A stretch of 33,274 nucleotides of DNA. Origin: a virus. Both the position numbers and the translations under genes were made by a program. A model generated the notes under the pieces. The model had not been told where the DNA came from, made no database searches, and saw only the letters and a program-made list of their open reading frames with translations. How positions within the stretch are numbered: the first letter of the stretch is position 1; each line of letters begins with the position of its first letter. Below are positions 1 through 6,837 of this stretch, in pieces. The stretch spans positions 1 through 33,274 of the IMG/VR virus record IMGVR_UViG_3300044961_000843; one strand, given 5' to 3'.

Positions 1-500
1 GCTGGCTCCTGGAGGTAGCCCACCACAGCCCGAGGCCGGCCTGGCTCTCCACCGCCCTCACCCAGGCCGAGCGCCTCGAAGCGCAGGCCGTGACCGCCTG
101 GAACCAGACCCGGGAAGCGAGGCCTTCGAGGCGGAGGACCCGTTCCTCACCGCGCTCTTCGGCTACCTGGAGGACAAGGGCGGCGAGGGCTTCGCCTGGA
201 AGACCACCGCCGAGCAGCTCCTCAAGACCCTCACCGGCCACGCCTACCCCTCCGACCAGCGGGAGCGCCCCCCGTCAGGGTGGCCCCAGTCGGGTCGGGG
301 GGGCCCGGGCCCGGCTGGACCGGAGCGCCGCCGCCCTCCGGGCTGGTGGGGTGGTGGTGTCCTACACCCAGGAGGGGCACGCCAAGACCCGGACGATCAC
401 CCTCACCCGGCAATCGTCCGCAACCGCCGGGACCGACCGCCCGCAAGAAAACGCTGGAAATCAAGCCAAGCCGGACGGTGCGGACGATGCGGACGGTTGA
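1..500 (+). pseudogene. Broken 3' end of a probable phage replication (primase/helicase-type) gene
   Basis: The window opens inside this gene. Convincing coding sequence runs in three pieces: frame 3 from base 3 to about 110 (with a HHSPRPAWL segment), frame 2 from about 107 to 300 (DPFLTALFGYLEDKGGEGF, then TTAEQLLKTL), and frame 3 again from about 300 to the stop at 500 (LDRSAAALRAGGVVVSY, then TRTITLTR). The pieces read in order like the C-terminal winged-helix-like tail of DUF3631/DUF3987-type phage primase-helicases. That family call is from memory of such tails and is tentative. The second frame change coincides with a run of seven G (297-303) next to the palindrome GGGCCCGGGCCC, so a sequencing or assembly error is as likely as real decay. 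The very C-terminus is encoded by the 9-bp repeats that follow. Confidence 0.45.
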
Positions 501-579
501 AAAGGAAGAACTACATCGGCGAGGTCCCCCCCCTCGGGATGCGGGACGGTGCGGGCGGTGCGGACGCGGGCGGTTGCCC
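473..579. repeat. 9-bp direct repeats, GGACGGTGC type (left clusters)
   Basis: Two clusters with a 9-bp period. The first is three units at 473-481, 482-490 and 491-499 and encodes the end of the broken gene. The second is four units of decreasing fidelity at 544-552, 553-561, 562-570 and 571-579. The unit consensus is GGACGGTGC. The same unit appears reverse-complemented at 682-717 and, more loosely, at 766-795. Tandem short repeats of both orientations around an AT-rich core resemble an iteron-type replication origin or a large foldback structure. Neither function is shown. Confidence 0.75.
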
Positions 580-636
580 TTCGGGGGATTCGTGCGTCCG
601 GTGGCGGGCGGTTGGGGGGCTTTTTGGCCCTCCAGC

Positions 637-680
637 TTTCTTACTTTCTCTTCTCTCCACCCTAAGAAAAAAGAATATAG
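637..680. promoter_or_regulatory. AT-rich core between the repeat clusters, possible promoter or unwinding element
   Basis: This is the only AT-rich stretch in the first 2 kb. It holds a 7-bp inverted repeat, TTTCTTA at 637-643 and TAAGAAA at 663-669, separated by 19 bases, then a purine run leading to AATATAG at 674-680. AATATA at 674-679 could be a -10 element for the genes from 857 onward, with only a weak -35 candidate (TTCTCT, 651-656) at 17 bp. It could equally be a DNA-unwinding element flanked by the iteron-like repeats. The rest of 501-856 shows no convincing gene. Confidence 0.25.
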
Positions 681-681
681 G

Positions 682-795
682 GGTTCGTCCGCACCGTCCG
701 CACCGTCCGCGGCAGCATCAAAACGGCTCCAAAAGTGCGGGCGGACGGTCCAAACGTCACTTCGGGCAACCGTCCGCAACCTCCAACCGTCCGCA
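682..795. repeat. 9-bp repeats in reverse orientation, GCACCGTCC type (right clusters)
   Basis: Tandem units GCACCGTCC at 691-699 and 700-708 are flanked by degenerate units at 682-690 and 709-717. One unit in the left-hand orientation (GGACGGTCC) lies at 743-751. Looser units follow at 766-775 and 785-795 (AACCGTCCGCA). They are the reverse complement of the repeats at 473-579, so the two blocks can pair to form a stem around the roughly 100-base AT-rich middle. The density and strict 9-bp phasing within clusters exclude simple base-composition bias. Confidence 0.7.
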
Positions 796-856
796 GCCCC
801 CCTCACTTCGCAGGGGGTCCCCTCTGCGGTCGGAGGGGGACGGGGGAGGGCGGCCC

Positions 857-1174
857 GTGGCTGATCCCGTCGACGTCCTGGACCTCATCAGCGGCCCCCC
901 AGCGGGCCCACCACGGCCCGGCTGGACCTGCCGGTGGCCTGACCCCCGGACCTGCGCCACGGGGCCTCTCCCAGCCCGTCCTGACGAGGACGACTCCGCG
1001 GAGGCCTGGGCCGTCGCCGGCTCCCCCTGGCATGCCGCCGCCGCCATCCGGAGGGGACAGCGCGCCCAGGCGAAGGCCAAGCAACTCGGCAGAGAGCTGG
1101 ACGCCACCCGGGAGGAGGCCGCGGCGCTCGCCGCCGAGCTTCACGCCCGAGACGGGGGGTGCCCCGATGTCTGA
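857..1174 (+). CDS. Small hypothetical protein with C-terminal coiled coil
   Basis: The gene encodes 105 residues and starts at GTG 857, preceded by a purine-rich GGGGGAGGG run at 843-850 that can act as ribosome binding site. The open frame extends further upstream, but that part is built from repeat DNA and has no protein-like character. Residues 1-50 are rich in proline, tryptophan and cysteine (GWTC, then TCATG), which could be a small structural or metal-binding region. Residues 65-100 are charged and alanine-rich with heptad-like spacing, suggesting a coiled coil. Its 3' end overlaps the RusA-like gene by 8 bases, so the two are probably translationally coupled. I recognise no family, and the start is uncertain. 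Confidence 0.5.
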   Translation: MADPVDVLDLISGPPAGPPRPGWTCRWPDPRTCATGPLPARPDEDDSAEAWAVAGSPWHAAAAIRRGQRAQAKAKQLGRELDATREEAAALAAELHARDGGCPDV

Positions 1175-1658
1175 CCTCGCCGAACAGCTCGCCCAGGTCA
1201 CCGCCGAGCGCGACGCGCTGCTCCTGGAGCTGGACCAGGTGGCCCCGCGCTTCCGCCTGCTGGCAGACGTCACCTTCGAGATCTTCACGGTCTCGGAGGC
1301 CAACCTCAGCGAGCACCACATGGCCCGCGCCAAGCGGACCGCCCGGCAAAAGGACGCCACCCTCGCGGCTCTCGCAGCGAGGTTCGGCGGGACCGCCGGC
1401 CCCCAGCTCCTCGCCCAGCATGGGCGCCTCCTGGTCTCGCTGGTGCGGCTCGGCGCTCAGGCCCTCGACGACGACAACCTGGCAGGGAGCCTCAAGCACG
1501 TCCGCGACGCCACCGCGCGCTGGCTCGGCTGCGACGACAACCCGGGGGCTCCGGTGCGCTGGTACCCGACCCAGGAGCCCCACAAGCGCCACAAGCTCCG
1601 CCCCGCCGTCCGCGTGGAATTCCACGTCCTCGCCCCTCGACGAAAGGCCACCTCGTGA
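1167..1658 (+). CDS. RusA-like Holliday junction resolvase
   Basis: The protein has 163 residues. The C-terminal two thirds carry the RusA signature: DDDN at 101-104, K110, D114 and DD at 123-124, in the order and spacing of the DxDN...K...D...DD metal site of E. coli RusA. RusA enzymes are dimeric, magnesium-dependent endonucleases that cut four-way DNA junctions. Phages use them to resolve recombination or branched replication intermediates before packaging. Residues 1-30 are an extra N-terminal stretch of charged heptads (EQLAQVTAERDALLLELDQV) not present in the roughly 120-residue RusA, probably a coiled coil. The basic segment HKRHKLRP near 140 could bind DNA. It sits in a run of overlapping small genes upstream of the terminase, which suits a late-replication or packaging role. 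Confidence 0.75.
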   Translation: MSDLAEQLAQVTAERDALLLELDQVAPRFRLLADVTFEIFTVSEANLSEHHMARAKRTARQKDATLAALAARFGGTAGPQLLAQHGRLLVSLVRLGAQALDDDNLAGSLKHVRDATARWLGCDDNPGAPVRWYPTQEPHKRHKLRPAVRVEFHVLAPRRKATS

Positions 1659-1852
1659 CCCCTGACTACCGCGCCCTCTACCTGTCGCTGATCCGAGACG
1701 CGCTCGTCGCGCTCCGCTGGCACGACGACCCCCACGCCCGCGGCACCCCCCCGCCGTGGCCCCGGTACCTGGCGGCGTGGGTCGTCGCGGGCGCCGAGCA
1801 GGCGCTTGGACTGAGCCGCGAGGAGCTGGAGAGGAGGGTGGGGGGCAGATGA
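1655..1852 (+). CDS. Small hypothetical protein
   Basis: The gene encodes 65 residues and starts at GTG 1655, overlapping the TGA of the RusA-like gene in a GTGA junction. It ends in an ATGA overlap with the next gene. The sequence is mostly helical, with a tryptophan-rich middle (PPPWPRYLAAWVVAG) and a charged C-terminus (SREELERRVG). No signal peptide or clear membrane span is present. Its place in a chain of overlapping frames supports expression. I recognise no family. Confidence 0.6.
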   Translation: MTPDYRALYLSLIRDALVALRWHDDPHARGTPPPWPRYLAAWVVAGAEQALGLSREELERRVGGR

Positions 1853-2037
1853 CCCCAGAAGAACGCCGCCTCGCCGAGCTGGAAGGTCAGGTCGCCGGTC
1901 TCCTCTGGCTCCAGGCAGAAGAAGACAAAGAGGCCTTCGAGGTGTGGGCCGCAGAACACACCTGGGCCCGGCGGTGGAAGCGCCTGGCCAAGCGCCTCTG
2001 GCGCATTCGTGGGAAGGTACGTGATGCGGTCCGATGA
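1849..2037 (+). CDS. Small charged helical protein
   Basis: The gene encodes 62 residues and starts at ATG 1849 after a strong purine-rich site (GGAGAGGAGGG, 1828-1838), overlapping the previous stop by ATGA. The N-terminal 30 residues are acidic and leucine-rich in heptads (EERRLAELEGQVAGLL), probably a short coiled coil. The C-terminal third is strongly basic (RRWKRLAKRLWRIRGK) and could contact DNA. It overlaps the next gene by 14 bases. The function is unknown. The layout fits a small accessory protein of the packaging or replication genes next to it. Confidence 0.6.
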   Translation: MTPEERRLAELEGQVAGLLWLQAEEDKEAFEVWAAEHTWARRWKRLAKRLWRIRGKVRDAVR

Positions 2038-2647
2038 CGAGGACGAGGTTGACCACGGGCGCGCAGGCGCGCGCGCGCGAGGTTTCTCGGAGAAGGCCCC
2101 CAAGGCGCCCCCCTACGAGGACCCCGCGGACAGGCAGGCCCGGGAGGCGGAGAGCGTTGACGACCGGATCCTGGCCATCGCTTTGCTTATGGCACAGGGG
2201 CGCTGGTCCAAGGTCAAGGCGCTCCAGTACGGCAACCTGTGGGCGGTCTCTCCCGAAACTGTAAAAGGCTACGCGGCCCAGGCCAACCGCCTTCGTCGCC
2301 ACCTCTCCGGGAGCCGAGGGCTGAAGGACGCCGCCCGCATTACCCTCGACCAGCTCCAGGCCGCCTACGAGCTGGCGATGAGCAACGGGGACGCAAAGGG
2401 CGCCGTGGCTGCCGCCAAAACGATGGGCGAGATCCGCGGGGCGTTCCCCAGCAAGGCCGTCGGGAAGGGGCAGCCGGAGCAGCCCCAGGCGATCAGGATC
2501 CCCTCGCAGTTCTCCGAGTTCGTCGAGGACGAGCGGTTGCTCCGGTTCTGGTCCCTGACCGGGCGCCGCCCAACGCCGGAGCAGAAAGCCCGCATCCTCG
2601 CGGGGGCCTCCCCCGAGGACGTGGCCCGGTCCGTCGAGGCGAGCTGA
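2024..2647 (+). CDS. terS: Probable terminase small subunit
   Basis: The protein has 207 residues. I chose ATG 2024 because GGAAGG (2012-2017) lies 6 bases upstream. GTG 2021 and GTG 2009 are also in frame. Residues 40-90 look like a helix-turn-helix region (GRWSKVKALQYGNLWAVSPETVKGY, shown in part as GRWSKVKAL and VSPETVKGYA), followed by a long helical part typical of TerS oligomerisation domains (LDQLQAAYELA, GAVAAAKTMGEIRG). TerS recognises the packaging site and regulates the large subunit. The assignment rests on this layout and on the large terminase lying downstream. There is no sequence signature as firm as for TerL. Confidence 0.6.
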   Translation: MRSDDEDEVDHGRAGARARGFSEKAPKAPPYEDPADRQAREAESVDDRILAIALLMAQGRWSKVKALQYGNLWAVSPETVKGYAAQANRLRRHLSGSRGLKDAARITLDQLQAAYELAMSNGDAKGAVAAAKTMGEIRGAFPSKAVGKGQPEQPQAIRIPSQFSEFVEDERLLRFWSLTGRRPTPEQKARILAGASPEDVARSVEAS

Positions 2648-2663
2648 GGGTGAGCTTTGGCTC

Positions 2664-2683
2664 AAACTGTGCCAAACTGTGCC
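2664..2683 (+). promoter_or_regulatory. Tandem TGTGCC operator/promoter motif, site 1
   Basis: A perfect 10-bp tandem duplication, AAACTGTGCC twice, fills most of the 38-base gap between the small terminase gene and the next gene and ends 2 bases before the ATG at 2686. It is one of three exact TGTGCC-N4-TGTGCC sites in the window. The motif takes the place where a Shine-Dalgarno sequence should be, and no such sequence is seen within 15 bases of this ATG. Confidence 0.6.
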
Positions 2684-2685
2684 GC

Positions 2686-3066
2686 ATGTCCGACGAAGCC
2701 GCCCCCTCCCTGGCCCACGCCGCCTCCCAAGAGCCCCCGCCTCCGGCACCGAAGACCGCGAAGAAGGAGCCCGCTCCTCCGGAGAAGCCCGACATCCGCA
2801 AGGGACTCCTGGAGCTTGCCAGGAGCAGGGGCCTCGTCGGCCTCCCGCTGCTCCAGGCGGCGGCGCAGCTCAACATCCCTGCCCCCTGGGGGGTCGCCTT
2901 GAGCCGCGTCGCCTTCGCGGTCAACACCGGCCTGGCCGGGCACAAGGCCGCCGAGGGCCTGCGCAAGAGCGGCGCCGAGGGCACCGTGAAGGTCGTCGAG
3001 TCCTGCCTCGAAAAGGACGAGCCCGACGTGGTGGCGTACCTCAGGACGCAGTTCCCGGAGAAGTGA
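2686..3066 (+). CDS. Hypothetical protein with proline/lysine-rich N-terminus
   Basis: The protein has 126 residues. Residues 1-40 are low-complexity proline, alanine and lysine (EPPPPAPKTAKKEPAPPEK), probably disordered. Residues 45-126 look like a compact helical domain (RKGLLELARSRGLVGLPLL, then PDVVAYLRTQF). It starts 2 bases after the tandem TGTGCC motif with no visible ribosome binding site, which would suit a leaderless transcript. It ends in a TGATG overlap with the next gene. It is the first gene of the run leading to the large terminase and so may be the first gene of a late transcript. No family is recognised. Confidence 0.65.
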   Translation: MSDEAAPSLAHAASQEPPPPAPKTAKKEPAPPEKPDIRKGLLELARSRGLVGLPLLQAAAQLNIPAPWGVALSRVAFAVNTGLAGHKAAEGLRKSGAEGTVKVVESCLEKDEPDVVAYLRTQFPEK

Positions 3067-3467
3067 TGGGCGTCCCGGCTGTCGTCGTCCTGGTGCTCCT
3101 GGCGCTGCTCCTTGGGGCTGCGCTCGGGGCCTGGTACGCCCAGCCTGTCCCGCTCTCCCTCGACGGACCGGAGCCCCCGCCGACGACCTCCGAGCCTGAG
3201 CCCCTGCCGCTTCCTCCCGGACTCCAGGGGCGGTTCCTCCCGCTGGGAGAACGGGTGGCTGCGGCGCTGGCGGAAAAGCCCCTCGACGAGAACGGAATGG
3301 CACAGCTCGTGGCTCACCTCGCCGCGGAGGGCTGGCAGCTCGGGGTGAGCGACCTGCGCCAGCAGCTCGTGGCGGGCTCGGGGCTCTCGCCAGCGCTCAC
3401 CGACCACCTCGCCACCCTCGCGATCGTCGCCCTGGAGGCTCGCCATGGCGCGACGAGCCCTCGTTGA
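3066..3467 (+). CDS. Small protein with one N-terminal transmembrane segment
   Basis: The protein has 133 residues. ATG 3066 overlaps the previous TGA, and GGAGAA sits just upstream. Residues 4-22 are a strong hydrophobic span (VVVLVLLALLLGAALGAWY) that could be a membrane anchor or uncleaved signal. A proline-rich linker follows (PEPPPTTSEPEPLPLPP), then a helical soluble domain (residues 60-130). The 3' end overlaps the large terminase gene by 23 bases. A membrane protein between terminase subunits is unusual. It could be an exclusion protein, a lysis accessory protein or a moron. The sequence does not decide. Confidence 0.6.
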   Translation: MGVPAVVVLVLLALLLGAALGAWYAQPVPLSLDGPEPPPTTSEPEPLPLPPGLQGRFLPLGERVAAALAEKPLDENGMAQLVAHLAAEGWQLGVSDLRQQLVAGSGLSPALTDHLATLAIVALEARHGATSPR

Positions 3468-5235
3468 GCACGGCCTGACCGTCGAGGAGCGCCAGGACCT
3501 GGTGCTCCGGCTCATCCAGCAGGACACCCTGAGGGCTCGCGAGGACGTCAACGCCTTCGTTGAGCTGTGCGCTCGCAACGATCAGGACCCCTGCATGCCG
3601 CCCTTCGAGCAGCAGGGATTTCACCGCGAGTGGCAGGCGGCCTGGTCGACACAGTCCATCGTCGTCATCCACGGCGCCACCGGTTTCGGCAAGACGGAGC
3701 AGGTGATTTACCACCTGATCTGGCGCATGGGCCGGATGCCCACGATTCGCGTCCTGCTCCTGGGAAAACAGCAGGAGAACGCGAAAAAGCTCCTGCGGAA
3801 AATCCGCCGCCAGATCGAGAGCAACCCCATGGTCCAGGCGGTGTTCCCGGAGCTGAAGCCTGGACTGCCGTGGACCGATGACCGGATCCGCCTGGCCGGT
3901 GCTGGCATCGACACCACCAGCGACACCGTCGAAACCTACGGCCTCGATAGCAGCCCCCAGGGCACCCGCGCCGATATCGTTCTCGCCGATGATGTTGTGG
4001 ATTTTGAGAACAGCCTGACGGAGCACCAGCGCAGAAAGCTGATCGCGTTCATCGACCTGGCGATCCGTACTCGCAAGACCACGCGAGGCCAGTTTTTCAT
4101 GCTCGCCAACGCCTGGCATGAGAACGATGTGGCCTTCGAGTACAGCCGCCGCGCTGGCGTCTGGTACAAGGCGTATCCCGCCATCGACGAAACAGGAAGG
4201 CTGCTCTGGCCTTCGTTCCGCTCGCAGGCCTGGCTCAACACCGAGCGCGAGTCGATGCCACTCGCCTCCTTCGAGCGCATGTACCTGTGCCGCCCGCGGA
4301 GTGACGCGACACGCATCTTCCAGTCCGCCTGGTTCGCGGCGGCACGTCAGCGCGGCGCCGGGCTACGTCCCCAGCGCACCGTGCGCCACGACTTCGACCG
4401 TCAGGGCAACCTGTTGCGCCCGGAGCACCTGGAGCTGATGGGTGTACTGATGGCCCAGCGGCTCCGCGTGGCGATCGGCGTCGACCTGGCGACAGGCAAG
4501 ACGGAGAGGAAGCGGAAAACCGACCAGACCGTCTTCTTCGTCCTCGGCATCCACCCCGACGGCTCCCGGCAGGTGCTCTGGATCGAAAAAGGCCGCTGGT
4601 CCTTCGATGTGGCGCTCGAGCGCCTGAAGCTCCTCGATGACCGGTACCGGCCGGATCTTTTCGTCGTCGAGGACAACGGCGCTCAGGTGGCGTTGGCGCA
4701 GTTCGCTCGCGCGGGTGGGCTGGAGACGCCCATCCTCGATTTCTCCACGACCTCGCAGAAATGGCACGAGAGCCTCGGAATCGAGGGCATCGGCGCCGAA
4801 ATGCGCGCCGGTCGCTGGATCATTCCAGCCCCCTCCGCCAGCGACAAGGAAGCCGACTATCGCGTGCGCCTCGCCCCGGACGAACTGGAAGCCTACCTCG
4901 CCATCCGCGACTGGGAGGCGCACCTGTTGGACTTCTCCCGCGTCGGGCACACCCCCGATGACGTGATGGCGTCGTATTTCGCCAAGCAGGGGGCGCTGGT
5001 CCTGGCCGGTGGCCAGACCTTCACCCACGACCAGGCCGCGGCGATGGCGACGCCCCCTCCGGAGCACCGCGACGCCCAGGCCTTCGGGGCATGGGCAACG
5101 ACCATGGCGATCTTCCAGCCCGCAGCCCCGGCCCCGTCGGAGCGCACCCCGGCGCCACCTCCCGCGCCCCCACCTCCCTCTCCCGCCCAGGCGCTCCCGG
5201 ACCACCTCCGGAGGCTCCTGGGCCTCGCCGCGTGA
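3445..5235 (+). CDS. terL: Terminase large subunit (packaging ATPase and nuclease)
   Basis: The protein has 596 residues, and ATG 3445 is preceded by GGAGG (3432-3436). The N-terminal ATPase domain has Walker A GATGFGKT (77-84) and Walker B IVLADD (178-183). The C-terminal RNase H-like nuclease domain has the expected acidic residues: D347 in AIGVDLATG, E409 in VVEDNG and D505-D506 in HTPDDVMASY. It pumps DNA into the empty head through the portal and cuts the concatemer. The last 40 residues form a proline-rich tail (PPPAPPPPSPAQ) that is probably disordered and ends in a short leucine-rich helix. It overlaps the upstream membrane-protein gene and is followed after 6 bases by the portal gene. 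Confidence 0.93.
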   Translation: MARRALVEHGLTVEERQDLVLRLIQQDTLRAREDVNAFVELCARNDQDPCMPPFEQQGFHREWQAAWSTQSIVVIHGATGFGKTEQVIYHLIWRMGRMPTIRVLLLGKQQENAKKLLRKIRRQIESNPMVQAVFPELKPGLPWTDDRIRLAGAGIDTTSDTVETYGLDSSPQGTRADIVLADDVVDFENSLTEHQRRKLIAFIDLAIRTRKTTRGQFFMLANAWHENDVAFEYSRRAGVWYKAYPAIDETGRLLWPSFRSQAWLNTERESMPLASFERMYLCRPRSDATRIFQSAWFAAARQRGAGLRPQRTVRHDFDRQGNLLRPEHLELMGVLMAQRLRVAIGVDLATGKTERKRKTDQTVFFVLGIHPDGSRQVLWIEKGRWSFDVALERLKLLDDRYRPDLFVVEDNGAQVALAQFARAGGLETPILDFSTTSQKWHESLGIEGIGAEMRAGRWIIPAPSASDKEADYRVRLAPDELEAYLAIRDWEAHLLDFSRVGHTPDDVMASYFAKQGALVLAGGQTFTHDQAAAMATPPPEHRDAQAFGAWATTMAIFQPAAPAPSERTPAPPPAPPPPSPAQALPDHLRRLLGLAA

Positions 5236-5241
5236 GCCCCC

Positions 5242-6837
5242 ATGACCAGCCTCGACGCATTCCTCGATCTCGCCAAGAACGACCGCCTCCAGCACACGCT
5301 GCGCGCCCAGCGCCTCGCGGAGCTGGAAGCCTACTGGCGTGGGTCGCAGTACGAAAACCGTCCCCTCGACGCGAGCGGGTACAGGAAGAGCTCCCCCGGG
5401 GTCTACGGATCCGGCTGCCGCACGCCTGGTTGGGACGAGCGGGATCCCGGGTGCGTGTGGAACCTCCGAGGCGAGGTGGTTTCCGAGCTGACCGACTGGA
5501 CGCTGGGAGGGGATGCCTGGTGCCGTCTGACCGTCGAGGACGACAGGGACGCTGAAGACTGGCTCGCCACGGTGGCGAGCATGACCAACCTCGCCGACGT
5601 GATCGCCCGGGCCCGGGATTTCGGCGGAGCCATGGGGACCGCCGTGGTGAGCTTCGCCTTCCGAAACGGCCATCCTGTCGTCCAGGATCACAACCCTCGC
5701 TTTTGCTGGCCGCTGGCCTGGCGCGACGAGCATGAACACGTTCCCTCGTTGGTGGCGAAGGTGTACCTGGGGGACGAGCCGCTGGCGATGCGCCCGGAGG
5801 ATCGACCGCTCCTGGCTCGCCTTTGGAGCGAGACGGACGAGGTGCTCCTGAGGCGCGACAAGGCTCCCAGTGGTAGCCGCGACCCATGGGTCTGGACGCT
5901 GCTGGAGCGTGTGGAACACGGGCTGGGCTTCTGTCCCGTCGTCTGGCACCCGCAGTTCAGCGACGGCGGCCACGACGGCGCTCCCGACGGGGAGGGAACG
6001 GAAGGGGAAATCGACGAGGTGAACGAGCTGTTCGCCGCCGCTGGCGCCACCACCAAGCGCAACGCCGACGACACTGTGGTCATCCGCGAAGATCCTGCGC
6101 TCAACCCGGGAACCGTCCGCAAAGGAGGTTTCAACACCATCTTCGCCCGCGGCGGCGCGGAGTATCTCTCGCAGAGCGGAGAGAGCGCCGAGGTGTGCAT
6201 GCGCCTCGCTGAGCGCCGGGCGCAGCACGTCTACCGGCAGAGCGGGGTCGTGGTGGTCGACGCCGAGACCCTCAAGGGAGCGACCTCGGGAGAGGCCCTC
6301 AAGCGACTGTTCCAGCGTACCCTCAAGAGCGCGGCGAGGCTCCGGCGAGACTACGCCAAGGGGCTGATCGTGCCCCTCTGTCAAAAGCTTCTGGACGCCG
6401 CACGGATTCTTTTGAGCCGACGTTTCGCACTGGCGCTCCCCCCTCGAGTCACCCGAGGCGAGGGTCGTGAGGTGATGGTCGAGCCGAGGGCCCCGGGAAA
6501 GAGTCGATTTGTTCAGTGCGTGTGGCCTGACCTGTTCGCCCCCACGCCGACGGATTTGCAGGCGATGATCACCGCGGCAAGCCTGGCCACCGGAGGCAAG
6601 CAGGTGCTCAGCCGTCGCACCGCCGTCGCCTGGCTCGCAGGCACCCCGCTGCCGATCTCCAACGTCGACGACGAACTGCGCGCCATCGAGGCGGACGAGA
6701 TGGCTGGCGCCGAGCGAGCCGCCGTCGCCATGGGCCTCCAGGAGCTCCCCGAGGGCAAGGCAGGGGCGGTCGAAGACGGAGACGAGGAAGAAGCGCCGGC
6801 GAGCGAGAAGCCGGAGAAGGAAGAGGCTGCGGCGTAA
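5242..6837 (+). CDS. Portal protein
   Basis: The protein has 531 residues and the ATG lies 6 bases after the terminase stop. It forms the dodecameric ring at the head vertex through which DNA passes and on which the tail is built. Its size and position between TerL and a MuF-type protein are typical. The segment ATSGEALKRLFQRTLKSA followed by a long helix (LRRDYAKGLIVPLCQKLLDAA) resembles the stem/clip helices of SPP1 gp6-like portals. The N-terminal half has the aromatic-rich YWRGSQYENRP start common in this family. The C-terminus is strongly acidic (GDEEEAPASEKPEKEE). The stop codon overlaps the next start (TAATG). Confidence 0.85.
   Translation: MTSLDAFLDLAKNDRLQHTLRAQRLAELEAYWRGSQYENRPLDASGYRKSSPGVYGSGCRTPGWDERDPGCVWNLRGEVVSELTDWTLGGDAWCRLTVEDDRDAEDWLATVASMTNLADVIARARDFGGAMGTAVVSFAFRNGHPVVQDHNPRFCWPLAWRDEHEHVPSLVAKVYLGDEPLAMRPEDRPLLARLWSETDEVLLRRDKAPSGSRDPWVWTLLERVEHGLGFCPVVWHPQFSDGGHDGAPDGEGTEGEIDEVNELFAAAGATTKRNADDTVVIREDPALNPGTVRKGGFNTIFARGGAEYLSQSGESAEVCMRLAERRAQHVYRQSGVVVVDAETLKGATSGEALKRLFQRTLKSAARLRRDYAKGLIVPLCQKLLDAARILLSRRFALALPPRVTRGEGREVMVEPRAPGKSRFVQCVWPDLFAPTPTDLQAMITAASLATGGKQVLSRRTAVAWLAGTPLPISNVDDELRAIEADEMAGAERAAVAMGLQELPEGKAGAVEDGDEEEAPASEKPEKEEAAA

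Noticed and set aside
473-795. CRISPR array or tandem-repeat protein gene from the 9-bp repeats.
   Set aside because: Units are far too short, unspaced and in both orientations. The reading frames over them have no protein-like sequence beyond the end of the broken gene.
231-864. Long open frames on both strands over the repeat region (for example 280-864 plus and 231-806 minus).
   Set aside because: They are low-complexity translations of GC-rich repeat DNA and overlap one another. None has a good ribosome site or recognisable sequence.
2664-2685. Reading the motif as a sigma-54 promoter, because its complement contains TGGCAC.
   Set aside because: The TTGC-type -12 element at the required spacing is missing at all sites, and the 10-bp tandem geometry does not fit GG-N10-GC.
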